A stretch of 64,000 nt of DNA from an uncultured Lachnospiraceae bacterium (GTDB taxonomy: Bacteria > Bacillota > Clostridia > Lachnospirales > Lachnospiraceae): positions 1 to 64,000 of the forward strand of contig CADACD010000007.1 of assembly GCA_902786365.1 (NCBI GenBank). Reading direction: 5' to 3'. Each line of letters starts with the position of its first letter. Position 1 is the stretch's first letter. The notes below the pieces were generated by a model. The model did not search any database and was not told where the DNA came from. It was given only the letters and a program-made list of their open reading frames with translations. The position numbers and the translations under genes were made by a program. Positions 33,073 through 43,118 of this stretch are shown here, piece by piece.

Positions 33073-33144
33073 GGCTCGTTGGTCAAGCGGTTAAGACGTC
33101 GCCCTCTCACGGCGAAAACAGGGGTTCGATTCCCCTACGAGCTG
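33073..33144 (+). tRNA. tRNA-Glu (anticodon CTC)
   Basis: A complete cloverleaf. The acceptor GGCTCGT pairs with ACGAGCT (first pair G-T). The D arm lies around TCAAGCGGTTAAGA. The anticodon stem TCGCC/GGCGA holds loop CTCTCAC with anticodon CTC (reads GAG). The T arm is CAGGGGTTCGATTCCCCT. No CCA is encoded; the 3' end continues CTA, so CCA must be added. It has its own promoter and terminator. Confidence 0.95.
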
Positions 33145-33149
33145 CTATT

Positions 33150-33179
33150 ATCGGAAGTTGAGTGACTTCCGATTTTTTT
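33150..33179 (+). terminator. Terminator of tRNA-Glu
   Basis: ATCGGAAGT (33150-33158) pairs with ACTTCCGAT (33165-33173), followed by seven T residues. Confidence 0.92.
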
Positions 33180-33323
33180 GTTTATTAAAATTAGGATCAT
33201 GTATAAATTCCTACTGATTTGTAAAAAATAGTTTTATTCGTAATATCTACCAAAGCAATTGATTTGGTGTTTGATTAAACGGAAGGAATTGCGAGAATTG
33301 AGTTACAATTCAGAGAGGATGAG

Positions 33324-34223
33324 ATGAGTATGAACCATGATAAGATCTATGACAACAGGTATTGGGACGCATTTTACGAGGAACGAAAAAAAGCGAAAAA
33401 GAAGAGAAGAACAAAAAGAAAGATTAAAAAAATCATCAATACTGTTAAATGGATTTCAATATTATCTGCGGTTATGCTGATGGCAACAGCTGTGTATTTT
33501 AGAGATGAGATCTTTACCATGCAGGAAATGAATGATAAAAAAGTAATCGAAAACTTGTCTGAATATGTTGTCTCGGGAACAGATCGTGAAAAAGTAAAAG
33601 AAATATTAAATCATCGTGACAGATATCCGATTGAACTATTGGATTTAATTAATAAAAATCCGGAAACAATTGATTTTGTTTATCATTATCCTGAGTATCA
33701 TGACCGGGAAGTGAAAATTGATTTATCTGAAGAGATTAAAGGTGATAAAGTGCCACTCTATTTACAATGGGATGAGAGATGGGGATATGCACAATATGGA
33801 GGAACAATGATTGCAGAAAGTGGCTGTGGACCAACCTGCCTATCGATGGTTGCTTCCTATCTGTTAAAAGACGCAAGAATGAATCCAAAATGGATGGCTG
33901 AGTTTAGTGAGAAGAATGGATATGTCAATGAAACAGGTACGTTATGGACGTTTATGACACAGGGGGTCAGAAAGCTGGGACTTGAATCCATTCAGATTGA
34001 TGTTGATGAGAAAAGAGTAAGGAGTAATCTTGAAGTGGGAAATCCCATTATATGCAGTGTTGGTCCGGGAGATTTCACAAGTGAGGGACATTTTATTGTA
34101 CTCGCAGGAATGGAGAATGGAAAGATTATTATTAATGATCCGAACAGTAAAAAGAATAGTGAAAAAAGATGGAAATTTTCAGATATAGAAGACCAGATAA
34201 AAAATATGTGGATTATCAGATGA
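33324..34223 (+). CDS. Membrane-anchored C39-like (papain-fold) cysteine peptidase
   Basis: A 299-residue protein. Residues 1-40 are strongly basic and Lys/Arg-rich, and about 42-62 are a signal-anchor helix, so the rest should lie outside. The C-terminal peptidase C39_2-like domain (about 140-299) has Cys168 in ESGCGPTCLSM, His in EGHFIVLAG and Asp in INDPNSK, the full triad. No ABC transporter or bacteriocin precursor is nearby, so this is probably a wall-associated peptidase of unknown substrate, not a bacteriocin exporter. AGAGG lies before the start; a second ATG two codons on is possible. Confidence 0.8.
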   Translation: MSMNHDKIYDNRYWDAFYEERKKAKKKRRTKRKIKKIINTVKWISILSAVMLMATAVYFRDEIFTMQEMNDKKVIENLSEYVVSGTDREKVKEILNHRDRYPIELLDLINKNPETIDFVYHYPEYHDREVKIDLSEEIKGDKVPLYLQWDERWGYAQYGGTMIAESGCGPTCLSMVASYLLKDARMNPKWMAEFSEKNGYVNETGTLWTFMTQGVRKLGLESIQIDVDEKRVRSNLEVGNPIICSVGPGDFTSEGHFIVLAGMENGKIIINDPNSKKNSEKRWKFSDIEDQIKNMWIIR

Positions 34224-34280
34224 TGAAACAAAATAAACATCAACAAAGTATAATAGTGAAATACAACATACAAGTATAAA

Positions 34281-34324
34281 ATATAGAGGGATGACGTTTT
34301 AAGAAAAGCGACATCCCTCTATAT
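34281..34324. terminator. Terminator-like hairpin between convergent genes
   Basis: ATATAGAGGGATG (34281-34293) and CATCCCTCTATAT (34312-34324) form a 13-bp stem. Neither side has a strong T-run, but it lies between the convergent C39-like gene and argG, where a shared terminator is expected. Confidence 0.55.
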
Positions 34325-34406
34325 ATATCAATATTCAAATTTTGTACTAAATGTAATAATCCTAAGTTAAATGCCTCAAATAGTATTCAAAACAGTCTGC
34401 AAGTTT

Positions 34407-35648
34407 CTATTTGTTTTCAAGATACTTGTTTTCCTGTCCTGCTTCTGCCCATTTCATTGCTCTTACCTTGAGTGGAAGACCAAATAATGTGATGAATCCA
34501 CTTGCATCATGGTGGTCATATAAATCACCTGTTGTAAAACTAGCTAAAGACTCACTATATAATGAATATGGAGAAGTAGTTCCGGCTTTGATGATATTAC
34601 CTTTGTAAAGTTTGAATTTCACTTCTCCTGTTACATATTCCTGTGTAGACTCAACGAATGCCTGAACAGCCTCACGAAGTGGTGTAAACCATTTTCCTTC
34701 ATAGACAATCTGTGCAAATTTGTTACCCATATCTTTCTTTACTTCCATTGTAGCACGGTCAAGCACGAGTTCTTCAAGCTGGTCATGTGCTTCCATGAGA
34801 ATTGTACCACCAGGAGTTTCATAAACACCACGAGACTTCATACCAACAACACGATTTTCTACAATATCAATGATACCAATACCATGTTTTCCACCAAGCT
34901 CATTTAATTTTCTGATAATGTCAGAAACTTTCATCTTCTCGCCATTTACACTTGTTGGAACACCTTTTTCAAATGTCATTGTCACATATTCACCTTCTTC
35001 AGGCGCCTTCTCAGGAGTCACGCCGAGAACTAATAAGTGATCATAATTTGGCTCATTAGCAGGATCTTCAAGTTCAAGTCCTTCATGGCTGATATGCCAT
35101 AAGTTACGGTCACGACTGTAGCTTGAATCAGCAGAGAATGGAAGGTCGATGCCATGCTGTTTGCAGTATTCAATCTCTTCCTCACGTGAATTCATTGTCC
35201 ATACATCTGTCATTCTCCAAGGAGCAATAATCTTTAAGTCAGGGGCAAGAGCCTTGATACCAAGCTCGAAACGAATCTGGTCATTACCTTTACCTGTTGC
35301 ACCATGACAGATGGCAGAAGCACCTTCTTTACGTGCAATTTCAACAAGTCTCTTTGCGATTCCCGGTCTTGCCATTGATGTTCCGAGTAAATATTTGTTT
35401 TCATATACAGCACCTGCCTGAACACATGGAACAATGTAGTCATCACAAAATTCATCAGTAATATCTTCTATATATAATTTTGTTGCACCTGAAAGTTTTG
35501 CTCTCTCCTCAAGTCCGTCAAGCTCGTTGCCCTGTCCGCAGTCGATACAGCAGCAGATTACTTCATAGTCAAAATTCTCCTTTAACCAAGGGATGATAGC
35601 AGTAGTGTCAAGACCACCTGAGTAAGCTAAAATAACTTTTTCTTTCAT
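34407..35648 (-). CDS. argG: Argininosuccinate synthase
   Basis: A 413-residue enzyme that joins citrulline and aspartate with ATP in arginine synthesis. The start [15 protein letters not shown] is chosen because AGGAGG lies 10 bp upstream; a more distal in-frame ATG has none. The [10 protein letters not shown]-loop binds ATP. It is divergent from argCJBD with putative ArgR boxes between. argH and argF are not in the window. Confidence 0.96.
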   Translation of the reverse strand: MKEKVILAYSGGLDTTAIIPWLKENFDYEVICCCIDCGQGNELDGLEERAKLSGATKLYIEDITDEFCDDYIVPCVQAGAVYENKYLLGTSMARPGIAKRLVEIARKEGASAICHGATGKGNDQIRFELGIKALAPDLKIIAPWRMTDVWTMNSREEEIEYCKQHGIDLPFSADSSYSRDRNLWHISHEGLELEDPANEPNYDHLLVLGVTPEKAPEEGEYVTMTFEKGVPTSVNGEKMKVSDIIRKLNELGGKHGIGIIDIVENRVVGMKSRGVYETPGGTILMEAHDQLEELVLDRATMEVKKDMGNKFAQIVYEGKWFTPLREAVQAFVESTQEYVTGEVKFKLYKGNIIKAGTTSPYSLYSESLASFTTGDLYDHHDASGFITLFGLPLKVRAMKWAEAGQENKYLENK

Positions 35649-35758
35649 TTTAAAAAATCCTCCTGAATTTGTATAAATTTGTAATTCCGGCAATAGATAC
35701 CGGGAAAATGCGTATATTAAAATATAAGAAAAATTAATATCTGCAAAACAAAATCAAA

Positions 35759-35820
35759 ATATGCATAAAAAGAATAAAAAATGAATATTTATGCATTTTT
35801 TTTAGAAATATGCATAAATT
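35759..35820. promoter_or_regulatory. Putative ArgR boxes upstream of argG
   Basis: ATGAATATTTATGCAT (35781-35796) matches the Gram-positive ARG-box pattern, and ATATGCATAAA occurs on both sides (35759-35769 and 35809-35819). Arginine-bound ArgR/AhrC is expected to bind here and repress argG. The call is by motif only. The rest of the gap between the divergent genes is AT-rich, with no further element seen except the argC promoter. Confidence 0.6.
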
Positions 35821-35949
35821 GCTTTTATCAATAATAACAATATACATCATAAGTGGTAAAAAATCAATATTTTAATATAGAAAATCATTTATCAAGGTTA
35901 AGAAAGGGAATGTAAAAACAAAAACTAAAAGAATTATTTTAAAATGTGC

Positions 35950-35978
35950 TTGCATGTTATGCATAAAAAATGTATAAT
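35950..35978 (+). promoter_or_regulatory. argC promoter with overlapping ArgR box
   Basis: TTGCAT (35950-35955) and TATAAT (35973-35978) are 17 bp apart, and TATGCATAAAAAATGTATA (35958-35976), an ARG-box-like palindrome, fills the spacer and overlaps the -10. ArgR binding would block RNA polymerase directly. A further weak hairpin (ACTCCCT/AGGGAGT) lies in the leader at 35998-36050. Confidence 0.75.
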
Positions 35979-36105
35979 TATAAACGTTTTTTAGAAACTC
36001 CCTAAAAACTATGCGTGTTTAAGGATAATCGTGATTACCGGCGAAAGGGAGTGTCAGAAATTTTTATATTTTTAAAGATTGAAAGTAAGAAAAGGAGATG
36101 TGACT

Positions 36106-37146
36106 ATGGTAAAAGTAGGTATTATTGGCTCAACAGGTTATGCAGGAGCAGAGATAGTCAGATTATTATTACAGCATAAAGATGTCGAAATTGTATGGTA
36201 TGGTTCGAGAAGTTATATAGATAAAAAATACTATGAAGTATTTAATAATATGTTTCAGATTGTTGACGACAAATGTATGGATGACAATATGGAGGAACTT
36301 GCAAACAGTGTTGATGTGATATTTACTGCAACGCCACAGGGCTTATGTGCATCTCTTGTTGATGAAGAAATATTAAATAAAGTAAAGATTATTGATCTGA
36401 GTGCGGATTTTCGTATAAAAGATGTTAAAATCTATGAAAAATGGTACGCAATAGAGCATAAAAGTCCACAGTTTATTGAAGAAGCCGTTTATGGACTTTG
36501 TGAGATTAACAGAGATAAGGTAAGAAATGCAAGAATCATAGCGAATCCGGGGTGTTATCCGACATGTACAACGCTTAGTATCTATCCTTTATTAAAAGAA
36601 GGCATCATCAAACCGGAGACAATTATTGTGGATGCAAAATCAGGCACATCAGGCGCAGGACGAGGAGCAAAGGTAAACAATCTTTTCTGTGAAGTCAATG
36701 AAAATATCAAGGCATATGGAGTGGCAACACACAGACATACACCGGAGATAGAGGAACAGCTTTCCTATGCAGCAGGAGAACCGGTTATGATTAATTTTAC
36801 ACCACACCTTGTTCCGATGAACAGAGGAATCCTTATCACAGCGTATGCTTCATTAAATCAAAAAGTATCTTATGATGAAGTGAAGGCGATTTATGATAAA
36901 TATTACGATAATGAAAAATTTGTAAGAGTTCTCGATAAAGATATATGCCCGGAGACAAGATGGGTGGAAGGTTCTAATTATGTTGATGTTAATTTTAAGA
37001 TAGATGAGAGAACAAACAGGATTATCATGATGGGGGCGATGGATAATCTTGTAAAAGGAGCAGCAGGACAGGCAGTTCAGAATATGAATATTTTATTTGG
37101 TTTTGATGAGACTGAGGGACTGATTCAAGTACCAATGTTCCCATAA
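36106..37146 (+). CDS. argC: N-acetyl-gamma-glutamyl-phosphate reductase
   Basis: A 346-residue NADPH-dependent enzyme, third step of arginine synthesis. The start MVKVGIIGSTGYAG follows AAGGAG by 8 bp; an in-frame ATG nine codons upstream lacks a site. The Rossmann GSTGYAGAE motif and the catalytic Cys150 in NPGCYPTC are present. First gene of argCJBD. Confidence 0.96.
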   Translation: MVKVGIIGSTGYAGAEIVRLLLQHKDVEIVWYGSRSYIDKKYYEVFNNMFQIVDDKCMDDNMEELANSVDVIFTATPQGLCASLVDEEILNKVKIIDLSADFRIKDVKIYEKWYAIEHKSPQFIEEAVYGLCEINRDKVRNARIIANPGCYPTCTTLSIYPLLKEGIIKPETIIVDAKSGTSGAGRGAKVNNLFCEVNENIKAYGVATHRHTPEIEEQLSYAAGEPVMINFTPHLVPMNRGILITAYASLNQKVSYDEVKAIYDKYYDNEKFVRVLDKDICPETRWVEGSNYVDVNFKIDERTNRIIMMGAMDNLVKGAAGQAVQNMNILFGFDETEGLIQVPMFP

Positions 37147-37258
37147 AAACAAGTTTAAGATTTGTCATGAAAAAAATAATTTATCAAATGAGATACAGTT
37201 TCATGAAATTTAATAAAATAAGAAAGGAATATGCATTTTGCATATGTAAGGATAAAAT

Positions 37259-38488
37259 ATGGAATATATAAATGGCGGTGTGTGCGCCCCAAAAGGATTT
37301 AAGGCAACAGGAATTGAAGTGGGAATCAAGGCAGGACATTCCGGAAAAAAAGACATGGCAATGATATTTTCGGAGGTTCCATGCAAGGCAGCAGGAACTT
37401 TTACAAGTAATCTTGTAAAGGCAGCTCCGGTACAATGGGATAAGAAAATCGTGACAGAATCAGGTGATGTAAGGGCAGTTGTTATCAACAGCGGAGTTGC
37501 CAATGCATGTACAGGACAACAGGGACTTGATTACTGTGAAAAATTGGCAGCAAAGGTAGCAGATGTGGCCGGTATCGATAAGACATCGGTATTAATTAGC
37601 TCAACAGGTGTCATCGGAGCACAGCTTCCAATTGATATTATGAGTGAGGGTGTTGAAAAGTTATATCCGGCATTGGAAGGGACAGAAAATGGTGCAGGAC
37701 TTGCGGCAGAGGCAATCATGACAACAGATACTGTGTCAAAGCAGGTTGCGGTCAAAGTTCAAATAGGCGGAAAAGAAGTGAATATTGGTGGCATGTGTAA
37801 AGGTTCAGGAATGATTCATATTAATATGTGTACCATGCTTGGCTTTATCACAACCGACGCAGCTATTTCAAAGGAAATGTTACAGAAAGCACTGAGTGAA
37901 ATTATACCAGATACATTTAATATGGTGTCTGTTGACGGAGATACTTCTACCAATGACACGGTATTATTACTTGCCAATGGACTTGCCGGAAATGACGAAA
38001 TCACAGAGGAAAACGAAGATTACAATATATTAAAAGAAGCACTTTATGCTGTATGTGAGGGCTTATCAAAGAAGATAGCAGCAGATGGAGAGGGAGCAAC
38101 AAAGCTTTTTGAAGTGAAGGTTTTGAATGCGAAGACAAAGAGTGATGCCATAGGACTTGCCAAATCAATTGTGACATCAACACTTACAAAAGCAGCTATA
38201 TTTGGAAATGATGCAAACTGGGGAAGAATATTGTGTGCAATGGGTTATTCTGGTATTATATTCCAACCAGAAAAAGTGGATTTGTATTTCGAAAGTGTGC
38301 AAGGAAAACTCAAAATAGTAGAAGACGGAGTGGCAACCGGCTATAGCGAAGAAGAGGCAACTAAGATATTAAATCAGAAAGAAGTGACATGTATTGCTGA
38401 TGTGAAAATGGGCGAATATAGTGCAGCAGCATGGGGCTGTGATCTCACATATGATTATGTCAAAATTAATGCAGACTACCGTTCATAA
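37259..38488 (+). CDS. argJ: Bifunctional glutamate N-acetyltransferase / ornithine acetyltransferase
   Basis: A 409-residue proenzyme that recycles acetyl groups from acetylornithine to glutamate. It self-cleaves before the conserved Thr, here Thr192 in HINMCTMLGF, giving alpha and beta chains; the alpha-chain KGSGMI motif is intact. Whether it also uses acetyl-CoA cannot be told. It follows argC. Confidence 0.95.
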   Translation: MEYINGGVCAPKGFKATGIEVGIKAGHSGKKDMAMIFSEVPCKAAGTFTSNLVKAAPVQWDKKIVTESGDVRAVVINSGVANACTGQQGLDYCEKLAAKVADVAGIDKTSVLISSTGVIGAQLPIDIMSEGVEKLYPALEGTENGAGLAAEAIMTTDTVSKQVAVKVQIGGKEVNIGGMCKGSGMIHINMCTMLGFITTDAAISKEMLQKALSEIIPDTFNMVSVDGDTSTNDTVLLLANGLAGNDEITEENEDYNILKEALYAVCEGLSKKIAADGEGATKLFEVKVLNAKTKSDAIGLAKSIVTSTLTKAAIFGNDANWGRILCAMGYSGIIFQPEKVDLYFESVQGKLKIVEDGVATGYSEEEATKILNQKEVTCIADVKMGEYSAAAWGCDLTYDYVKINADYRS

Positions 38489-38585
38489 GTATTGTTCGGA
38501 TGCTTATAAATAAAACACAAGCAAGATTGAAAAAATGAATATAAATTGCAAGAAACTACAATTGTAGGAAAGGAAAATAAGTATT

Positions 38586-39473
38586 ATGGAAAAGGATATC
38601 GAAAAATATTTAGAAAAAACTAATGTGCTCATTGAGGCATTGCCATATATACAGCGTTTTAACAGGAAAATCATAGTTGTCAAATATGGTGGAAGTGCAA
38701 TGGTGGATGAAGAACTCAAAAGAAATGTCATACAGGATATTACCCTTTTAAAACTTGTTGGTTTTAAGCCGATTATCGTACATGGTGGCGGCAAGGAAAT
38801 CAGTAAGTGGGTTGAAAAGTCGGGAATGGAGCCGAAATTCATCAATGGACTTCGTGTAACAGACGAACCGACGATGGAAATCGTAGAGATGGTTCTTGGA
38901 AGAGTTGGCAAATCTCTTGTGACAATGGTTCAGGAACTTGGGGTAAAAGCAGTAAGTATCAGTGGAAAAGATGGAGCTCCTCTTCTGAAATGTGATAAAA
39001 AATTATCAAATGGTGAAGATATCGGATTTGTAGGCGATATAAAAGAAGTGAATCCTGGAATCTTATTTGATTTGCTCGAAAAAGATTATCTTCCGATTGT
39101 ATGCCCTGTTGGACTTGATGATAATTATAATTCATACAATATTAATGCGGACGATGCGGCTTGTGCCATTGCAAGAGCGGTGAATGCAGAAAAATTGGCG
39201 TTCCTTACAGATATAGAAGGTGTTTACAAAGATCCTGAAGATAAGTCAAGTCTTATTTCAGAGCTTTGTGTGTCTGATGCAAGAGAACTCATAGAAAGTG
39301 GTTTTATAGGGGGAGGAATGTTGCCGAAACTCAACAACTGTATTGACGCAGTTGAGAATGGTGTATCAAGAGTACATATTCTTGATGGAAGAATACCACA
39401 CAGTCTGTTATTAGAAATCTTTACAAGAAAAGGTGTTGGAACCCAGATATTGGCAGAGGGTGAAGAAAAATAA
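38586..39473 (+). CDS. argB: Acetylglutamate kinase
   Basis: A 295-residue amino-acid kinase. Motifs [17 protein letters not shown] and the [11 protein letters not shown] region bind ATP and N-acetylglutamate. The N-terminal helix ([20 protein letters not shown]) is of the type found in arginine-sensitive enzymes, so feedback inhibition is plausible. Third gene of argCJBD. Confidence 0.96.
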   Translation: MEKDIEKYLEKTNVLIEALPYIQRFNRKIIVVKYGGSAMVDEELKRNVIQDITLLKLVGFKPIIVHGGGKEISKWVEKSGMEPKFINGLRVTDEPTMEIVEMVLGRVGKSLVTMVQELGVKAVSISGKDGAPLLKCDKKLSNGEDIGFVGDIKEVNPGILFDLLEKDYLPIVCPVGLDDNYNSYNINADDAACAIARAVNAEKLAFLTDIEGVYKDPEDKSSLISELCVSDARELIESGFIGGGMLPKLNNCIDAVENGVSRVHILDGRIPHSLLLEIFTRKGVGTQILAEGEEK

Positions 39474-39545
39474 ATTATTTGAAAAATCTGAGTATGAAAA
39501 GGCAAGATATAATAAAAATATCAAAAAATCCGGGAGGGAAAGACG

Positions 39546-40733
39546 ATGACAACAAAAGAGTACATTGATGAAGCAGAACAACACCTGCTGCACACATATA
39601 ATCGTTACCAGATTGTCCTTGAAAAAGGTGATGGTGTTTATCTTTATGATACAGATGGAAAGAAATACCTTGATTTTGCAGCCGGTATCGCAGTATTTGC
39701 ATTTGGTTACAATAATCAGGAGTATAATGATGCTTTAAAAGGACAGATTGACAAATTGATACATACATCCAATCTCTATTACAATGTTCCTTCTGTCAGT
39801 GCAGCAAAAAAATTGGCAGAGATATCAGGAATGGACAGGGTATTTTTTACAAACAGTGGTACAGAGGCAATCGAGGGTGCTATTAAGACAGCAAGAAAAT
39901 ATGCGTATAATAAAGATGGAAGAACAGATCATGAAATCATAGCTATGAAACATTCATTCCATGGAAGAAGTATGGGTGCCTTATCCGTGACAGGAAATGT
40001 AAAATACCAGGAACCGTTTAAGCCTTTGATAGGTGGCGTACAATTTGCTGAATATAACAAACTTGAGAGTGTGAAAGCACTTGTTAATGAAAAGACTTGT
40101 GCTATCATTATGGAACCTGTTCAGGGAGAAGGAGGCATCTATCCGGCAGCAGATGAATTTATTAAAGGTGTGAGAAAAATATGTGATGAAAACGATATTC
40201 TTCTTATATTTGATGAGATACAGTGTGGAATGGGACGTACAGGAAAAATGTTTGCACATCAGCATTACGGGGTGAAGCCAGATGTCATGACAGTTGCAAA
40301 AGCGGTAGGTGGAGGATTCCCGGTTGGAGCGTTCCTTACAAATGAAAAAGCAGCAGTATTGGTACCTGGTGACCATGGAACTACATATGGAGGAAATCCT
40401 TTAGCCACAGCAGCGGTAAGCAAAGTAATAGATATGTTTGAAACAGGTAATATCCTTGAAAATGTCAATGAAGTCGGTGCATATCTTGAAAAGAAATTAG
40501 ATGAGATTACCGAAAAATATGATTTTGTAAAAGAACACCGTGGAAAAGGTCTGATGCAGGGAATTGAACTTGGTATACCTGTAGGAGAAGTGATTGTAAA
40601 AGCAATGGATAAAGGACTTATCACAATCAGTGCAGGAAGTAATGTATTAAGACTTGTACCGCCACTTGTCATCACAAAAGAGAATGTTGATGAAATGATT
40701 GAAAAACTGACACAGGTATTTGATGAATATTAG
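39546..40733 (+). CDS. argD: Acetylornithine aminotransferase
   Basis: A 395-residue PLP transaminase of class III. The PLP Lys is Lys252 in TVAKAVGGGFP; the FDEIQCGMGRTG stretch is the class signature. GGGAGG precedes the ATG. Last gene of argCJBD. Confidence 0.95.
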   Translation: MTTKEYIDEAEQHLLHTYNRYQIVLEKGDGVYLYDTDGKKYLDFAAGIAVFAFGYNNQEYNDALKGQIDKLIHTSNLYYNVPSVSAAKKLAEISGMDRVFFTNSGTEAIEGAIKTARKYAYNKDGRTDHEIIAMKHSFHGRSMGALSVTGNVKYQEPFKPLIGGVQFAEYNKLESVKALVNEKTCAIIMEPVQGEGGIYPAADEFIKGVRKICDENDILLIFDEIQCGMGRTGKMFAHQHYGVKPDVMTVAKAVGGGFPVGAFLTNEKAAVLVPGDHGTTYGGNPLATAAVSKVIDMFETGNILENVNEVGAYLEKKLDEITEKYDFVKEHRGKGLMQGIELGIPVGEVIVKAMDKGLITISAGSNVLRLVPPLVITKENVDEMIEKLTQVFDEY

Positions 40734-40767
40734 AATAAAATAGACATCCAAAATAAATAAACAATTA

Positions 40768-40806
40768 AGAGATAGACAAAATGAATGTCTGTCTCTTGCT
40801 TTTTTA
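40768..40806 (+). terminator. Terminator of argCJBD
   Basis: AGAGATAGACA (40768-40778) pairs with TGTCTGTCTCT (40786-40796), followed by a T-rich tract. Confidence 0.88.
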
Positions 40807-40937
40807 TGCTTAAAACAAGTTTTATCAGCATTCTTTCATTCATAACCGGACACATAAAAAACAATAGAAAAATCTGCTAAAAAATTAATAAAATCAAAAA
40901 AATCCTCGCATACTATCACCTATGGAGGTGCAGCATT

Positions 40938-41366
40938 TTGGGAATAATCATAGCATTAATATCAGGATTGTTAATGAGTGTGCAAGGAGTATTCAACACA
41001 GGAGTTACAAAAGAGACAGGAATCTGGGTATGTAACTGTTTTGTGCAGTTTACGGCACTTATCACAGGTCTTGTTATGTGGTATTTTACAGACAGGCAGA
41101 GTTTTATGAGTTTGTCAAAAGTGACACCAAAATATGTTTTGGTTGGTGGAATCATTGGAACAGCAATCACATACACCGTTATAAAGAGTATGGACGCGCT
41201 TGGACCTGCAAGGGCAGTGATGATAATTGTCATTTCGCAGGTTACAGTGGCATATTTAATAGAATTAATGGGATTGTTCGGAGTGGATAAAGTAGAATTT
41301 CAGTTTCGGAAATTAATTGGTGTCGCATTGGCGATTGGAGGTATTATATTATTCAAGTCGGAATAA
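40938..41366 (+). CDS. DMT-superfamily YdcZ/DUF606-like membrane protein (TTG start)
   Basis: A 142-residue hydrophobic protein with four or five membrane helices, matching the half-size DUF606 (YdcZ-like) branch of the drug/metabolite-transporter superfamily. GGAGGTG is placed 7 bp before a TTG start (40938); no better ATG exists. Such short units usually dimerise. The substrate is unknown. Confidence 0.75.
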   Translation: MGIIIALISGLLMSVQGVFNTGVTKETGIWVCNCFVQFTALITGLVMWYFTDRQSFMSLSKVTPKYVLVGGIIGTAITYTVIKSMDALGPARAVMIIVISQVTVAYLIELMGLFGVDKVEFQFRKLIGVALAIGGIILFKSE

Positions 41367-41411
41367 AGTATAGAAAATAATTAAAAAAAATGTAAAGATT
41401 CCAAAAATCTA

Positions 41412-41440
41412 TTGTAAAGTTTCGTTATTTTATGTAGAAT
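41412..41440 (+). promoter_or_regulatory. Candidate promoter of the ComEA-like gene
   Basis: TTGTAA (41412-41417) and TAGAAT (41435-41440) with 17-bp spacing, 59 bp before the start codon. Confidence 0.5.
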
Positions 41441-41499
41441 AAAATATGGTGTTTTAAAATCCTTCCCTAAAAGCAGTAAGAGAAAGGGAGAGATTGATT

Positions 41500-42222
41500 A
41501 TGAAGTATAATATTTTAGCAGGCATTTTGCTGATGATGGCATTTATCTGTACAGGATGTATGGGCAGAAACAATGCAAAAGTTTATGATGTGACACAAGA
41601 TGAGTATAGTATTCAAAAAAGTACAAATGAAATATCAGATGATATGACAGTGAATATTTTTACAGATGGAAACATAGCGGATGAAATATCATATGATACA
41701 CAAAATGCAGATGATTTACAAAATACAAAAGATTCACAAAATTTAAGTGAGTCAGCAGAAGATGAGATTTATATTCAGGTATGTGGAGCTGTCAATTCGC
41801 CCGGTGTGTATAAAGTACCATCATCATTAAGGATATTTGAAGCTGTCGAAACAGCAGGAGGAGTAACAGATGAGGCACAGCCAGATGCTGTAAATCTGAC
41901 GAAGCAGGTCTATGATGAAATGGTGATTTATATTCCAACAAAAGACGAAGTCACAAATCATGAATATACAATTACGGACAATGATATATATACGCAAACA
42001 AGCGAGAATACTCCGAAAGAAAGTTCGAGCATGCTTGTTAATATCAATACAGCAGATAAAGAAACGCTTATGACACTTCCGGGAGTCGGAGAGTCAAAAG
42101 CACTTGCGATTATAAGCTATAGGCAGGAAAATGGGACATTTCATACTATCGAAGATATTATGAATGTTACCGGAATCAAAAGTGCAGCATTTGAAAAAAT
42201 AAAAGATAAAATAACAGTGTAA
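41500..42222 (+). CDS. ComEA-like lipoprotein with SLBB and helix-hairpin-helix domains
   Basis: A 240-residue exported DNA-binding protein resembling competence receptor ComEA. The ATG at 41500 is chosen because GGGAG lies 9 bp upstream. The N-terminus is a lipoprotein signal with an ICTGC lipobox (Cys at about residue 20); canonical ComEA has a plain signal-anchor. An acidic linker follows, then an SLBB domain (about 87-145, VCGAVNSPGVY) and a C-terminal HhH pair (VNINTADKETLMTLPGVGESKA). comEC is encoded 3.3 kb downstream beyond a two-component system. Confidence 0.85.
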   Translation: MKYNILAGILLMMAFICTGCMGRNNAKVYDVTQDEYSIQKSTNEISDDMTVNIFTDGNIADEISYDTQNADDLQNTKDSQNLSESAEDEIYIQVCGAVNSPGVYKVPSSLRIFEAVETAGGVTDEAQPDAVNLTKQVYDEMVIYIPTKDEVTNHEYTITDNDIYTQTSENTPKESSSMLVNINTADKETLMTLPGVGESKALAIISYRQENGTFHTIEDIMNVTGIKSAAFEKIKDKITV

Positions 42223-42409
42223 GTAAAAAATTCAAAAGTAAGCAGTAAAGAACCGGACTGAAAAGGATGATATTGAACCGGATTATAGAATCAGACCGAA
42301 AAACCAAATTACAAAACAAGAGCAAAAAATTTGGCATTGAAGTAGAATGATAAAGTAAATCAAAAATATAGAATATTGAAAGGATAATAGATACATAAGG
42401 TGATGATGT

Positions 42410-43102
42410 ATGGCAAACAGAATCTTAGTAGTAGATGATGAAAAATTAATTGTGAAAGGTATTAAGTTTAGTCTTGAGCAGGATGGGATGCAGGTAGACT
42501 GTGCCTATGATGGTGAGGAGGCAATAGAACTGGCAAACAAGACAGAATATGATATTGTGCTTCTTGATGTCATGCTTCCTGTCTATGATGGGTTCGAGGT
42601 GCTCAGTAAGATTAGAGAATTTAGCTCTATGCCAGTTATTATGCTGACAGCAAAGGGTGATGACATGGATAAAATTTTGGGACTTGAATACGGAGCAGAT
42701 GATTATATTACAAAGCCATTCAACATTTTAGAGGTCAAAGCACGTATCAAAGCTATCATGAGAAGAAGTAACAGAAAGGGAAATATTGTTGAGTCAGACA
42801 ACAATGTGATAGTAAAAGGAAATTTAAGAATTGATGTTGATGGAAGAAATGTAAAAATTGATGGCAAAGAGATTAATCTTACAGCTAAGGAATTTGATTT
42901 ACTGGAACTTCTTATCACAAATCCAAATAAAGTATACAGCAGAGAGAAACTTTTAAGTGTAGTTTGGGGATATGAATATCCGGGAGATGTAAGAACAGTT
43001 GATGTGCATATCAGACGACTTAGAGAAAAAATAGAGAGTAATCCTAGTGATCCCAAATATGTATTTACAAAATGGGGTGTCGGATATTATTTTAAAGAGT
43101 AG
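42410..43102 (+). CDS. OmpR-family response regulator (WalR/PhoP-like)
   Basis: A 230-residue regulator with a receiver domain (Asp53 in VLLDVMLP, Lys in TKPF) and a C-terminal winged helix (TAKEFDLLELL, YPGDVRTVDVHIRRLREK). It lies 16 bp before the histidine kinase gene. The sequence resembles WalR and PhoP regulators of wall and phosphate stress, but yycH and yycI are absent. Confidence 0.93.
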   Translation: MANRILVVDDEKLIVKGIKFSLEQDGMQVDCAYDGEEAIELANKTEYDIVLLDVMLPVYDGFEVLSKIREFSSMPVIMLTAKGDDMDKILGLEYGADDYITKPFNILEVKARIKAIMRRSNRKGNIVESDNNVIVKGNLRIDVDGRNVKIDGKEINLTAKEFDLLELLITNPNKVYSREKLLSVVWGYEYPGDVRTVDVHIRRLREKIESNPSDPKYVFTKWGVGYYFKE

Positions 43103-43118
43103 TGATAGGTGTATATAA

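Noticed and set aside
32955..33161. ORF overlapping tRNA-Glu
   Set aside because: It runs through the tRNA and its promoter and has no conserved protein features.
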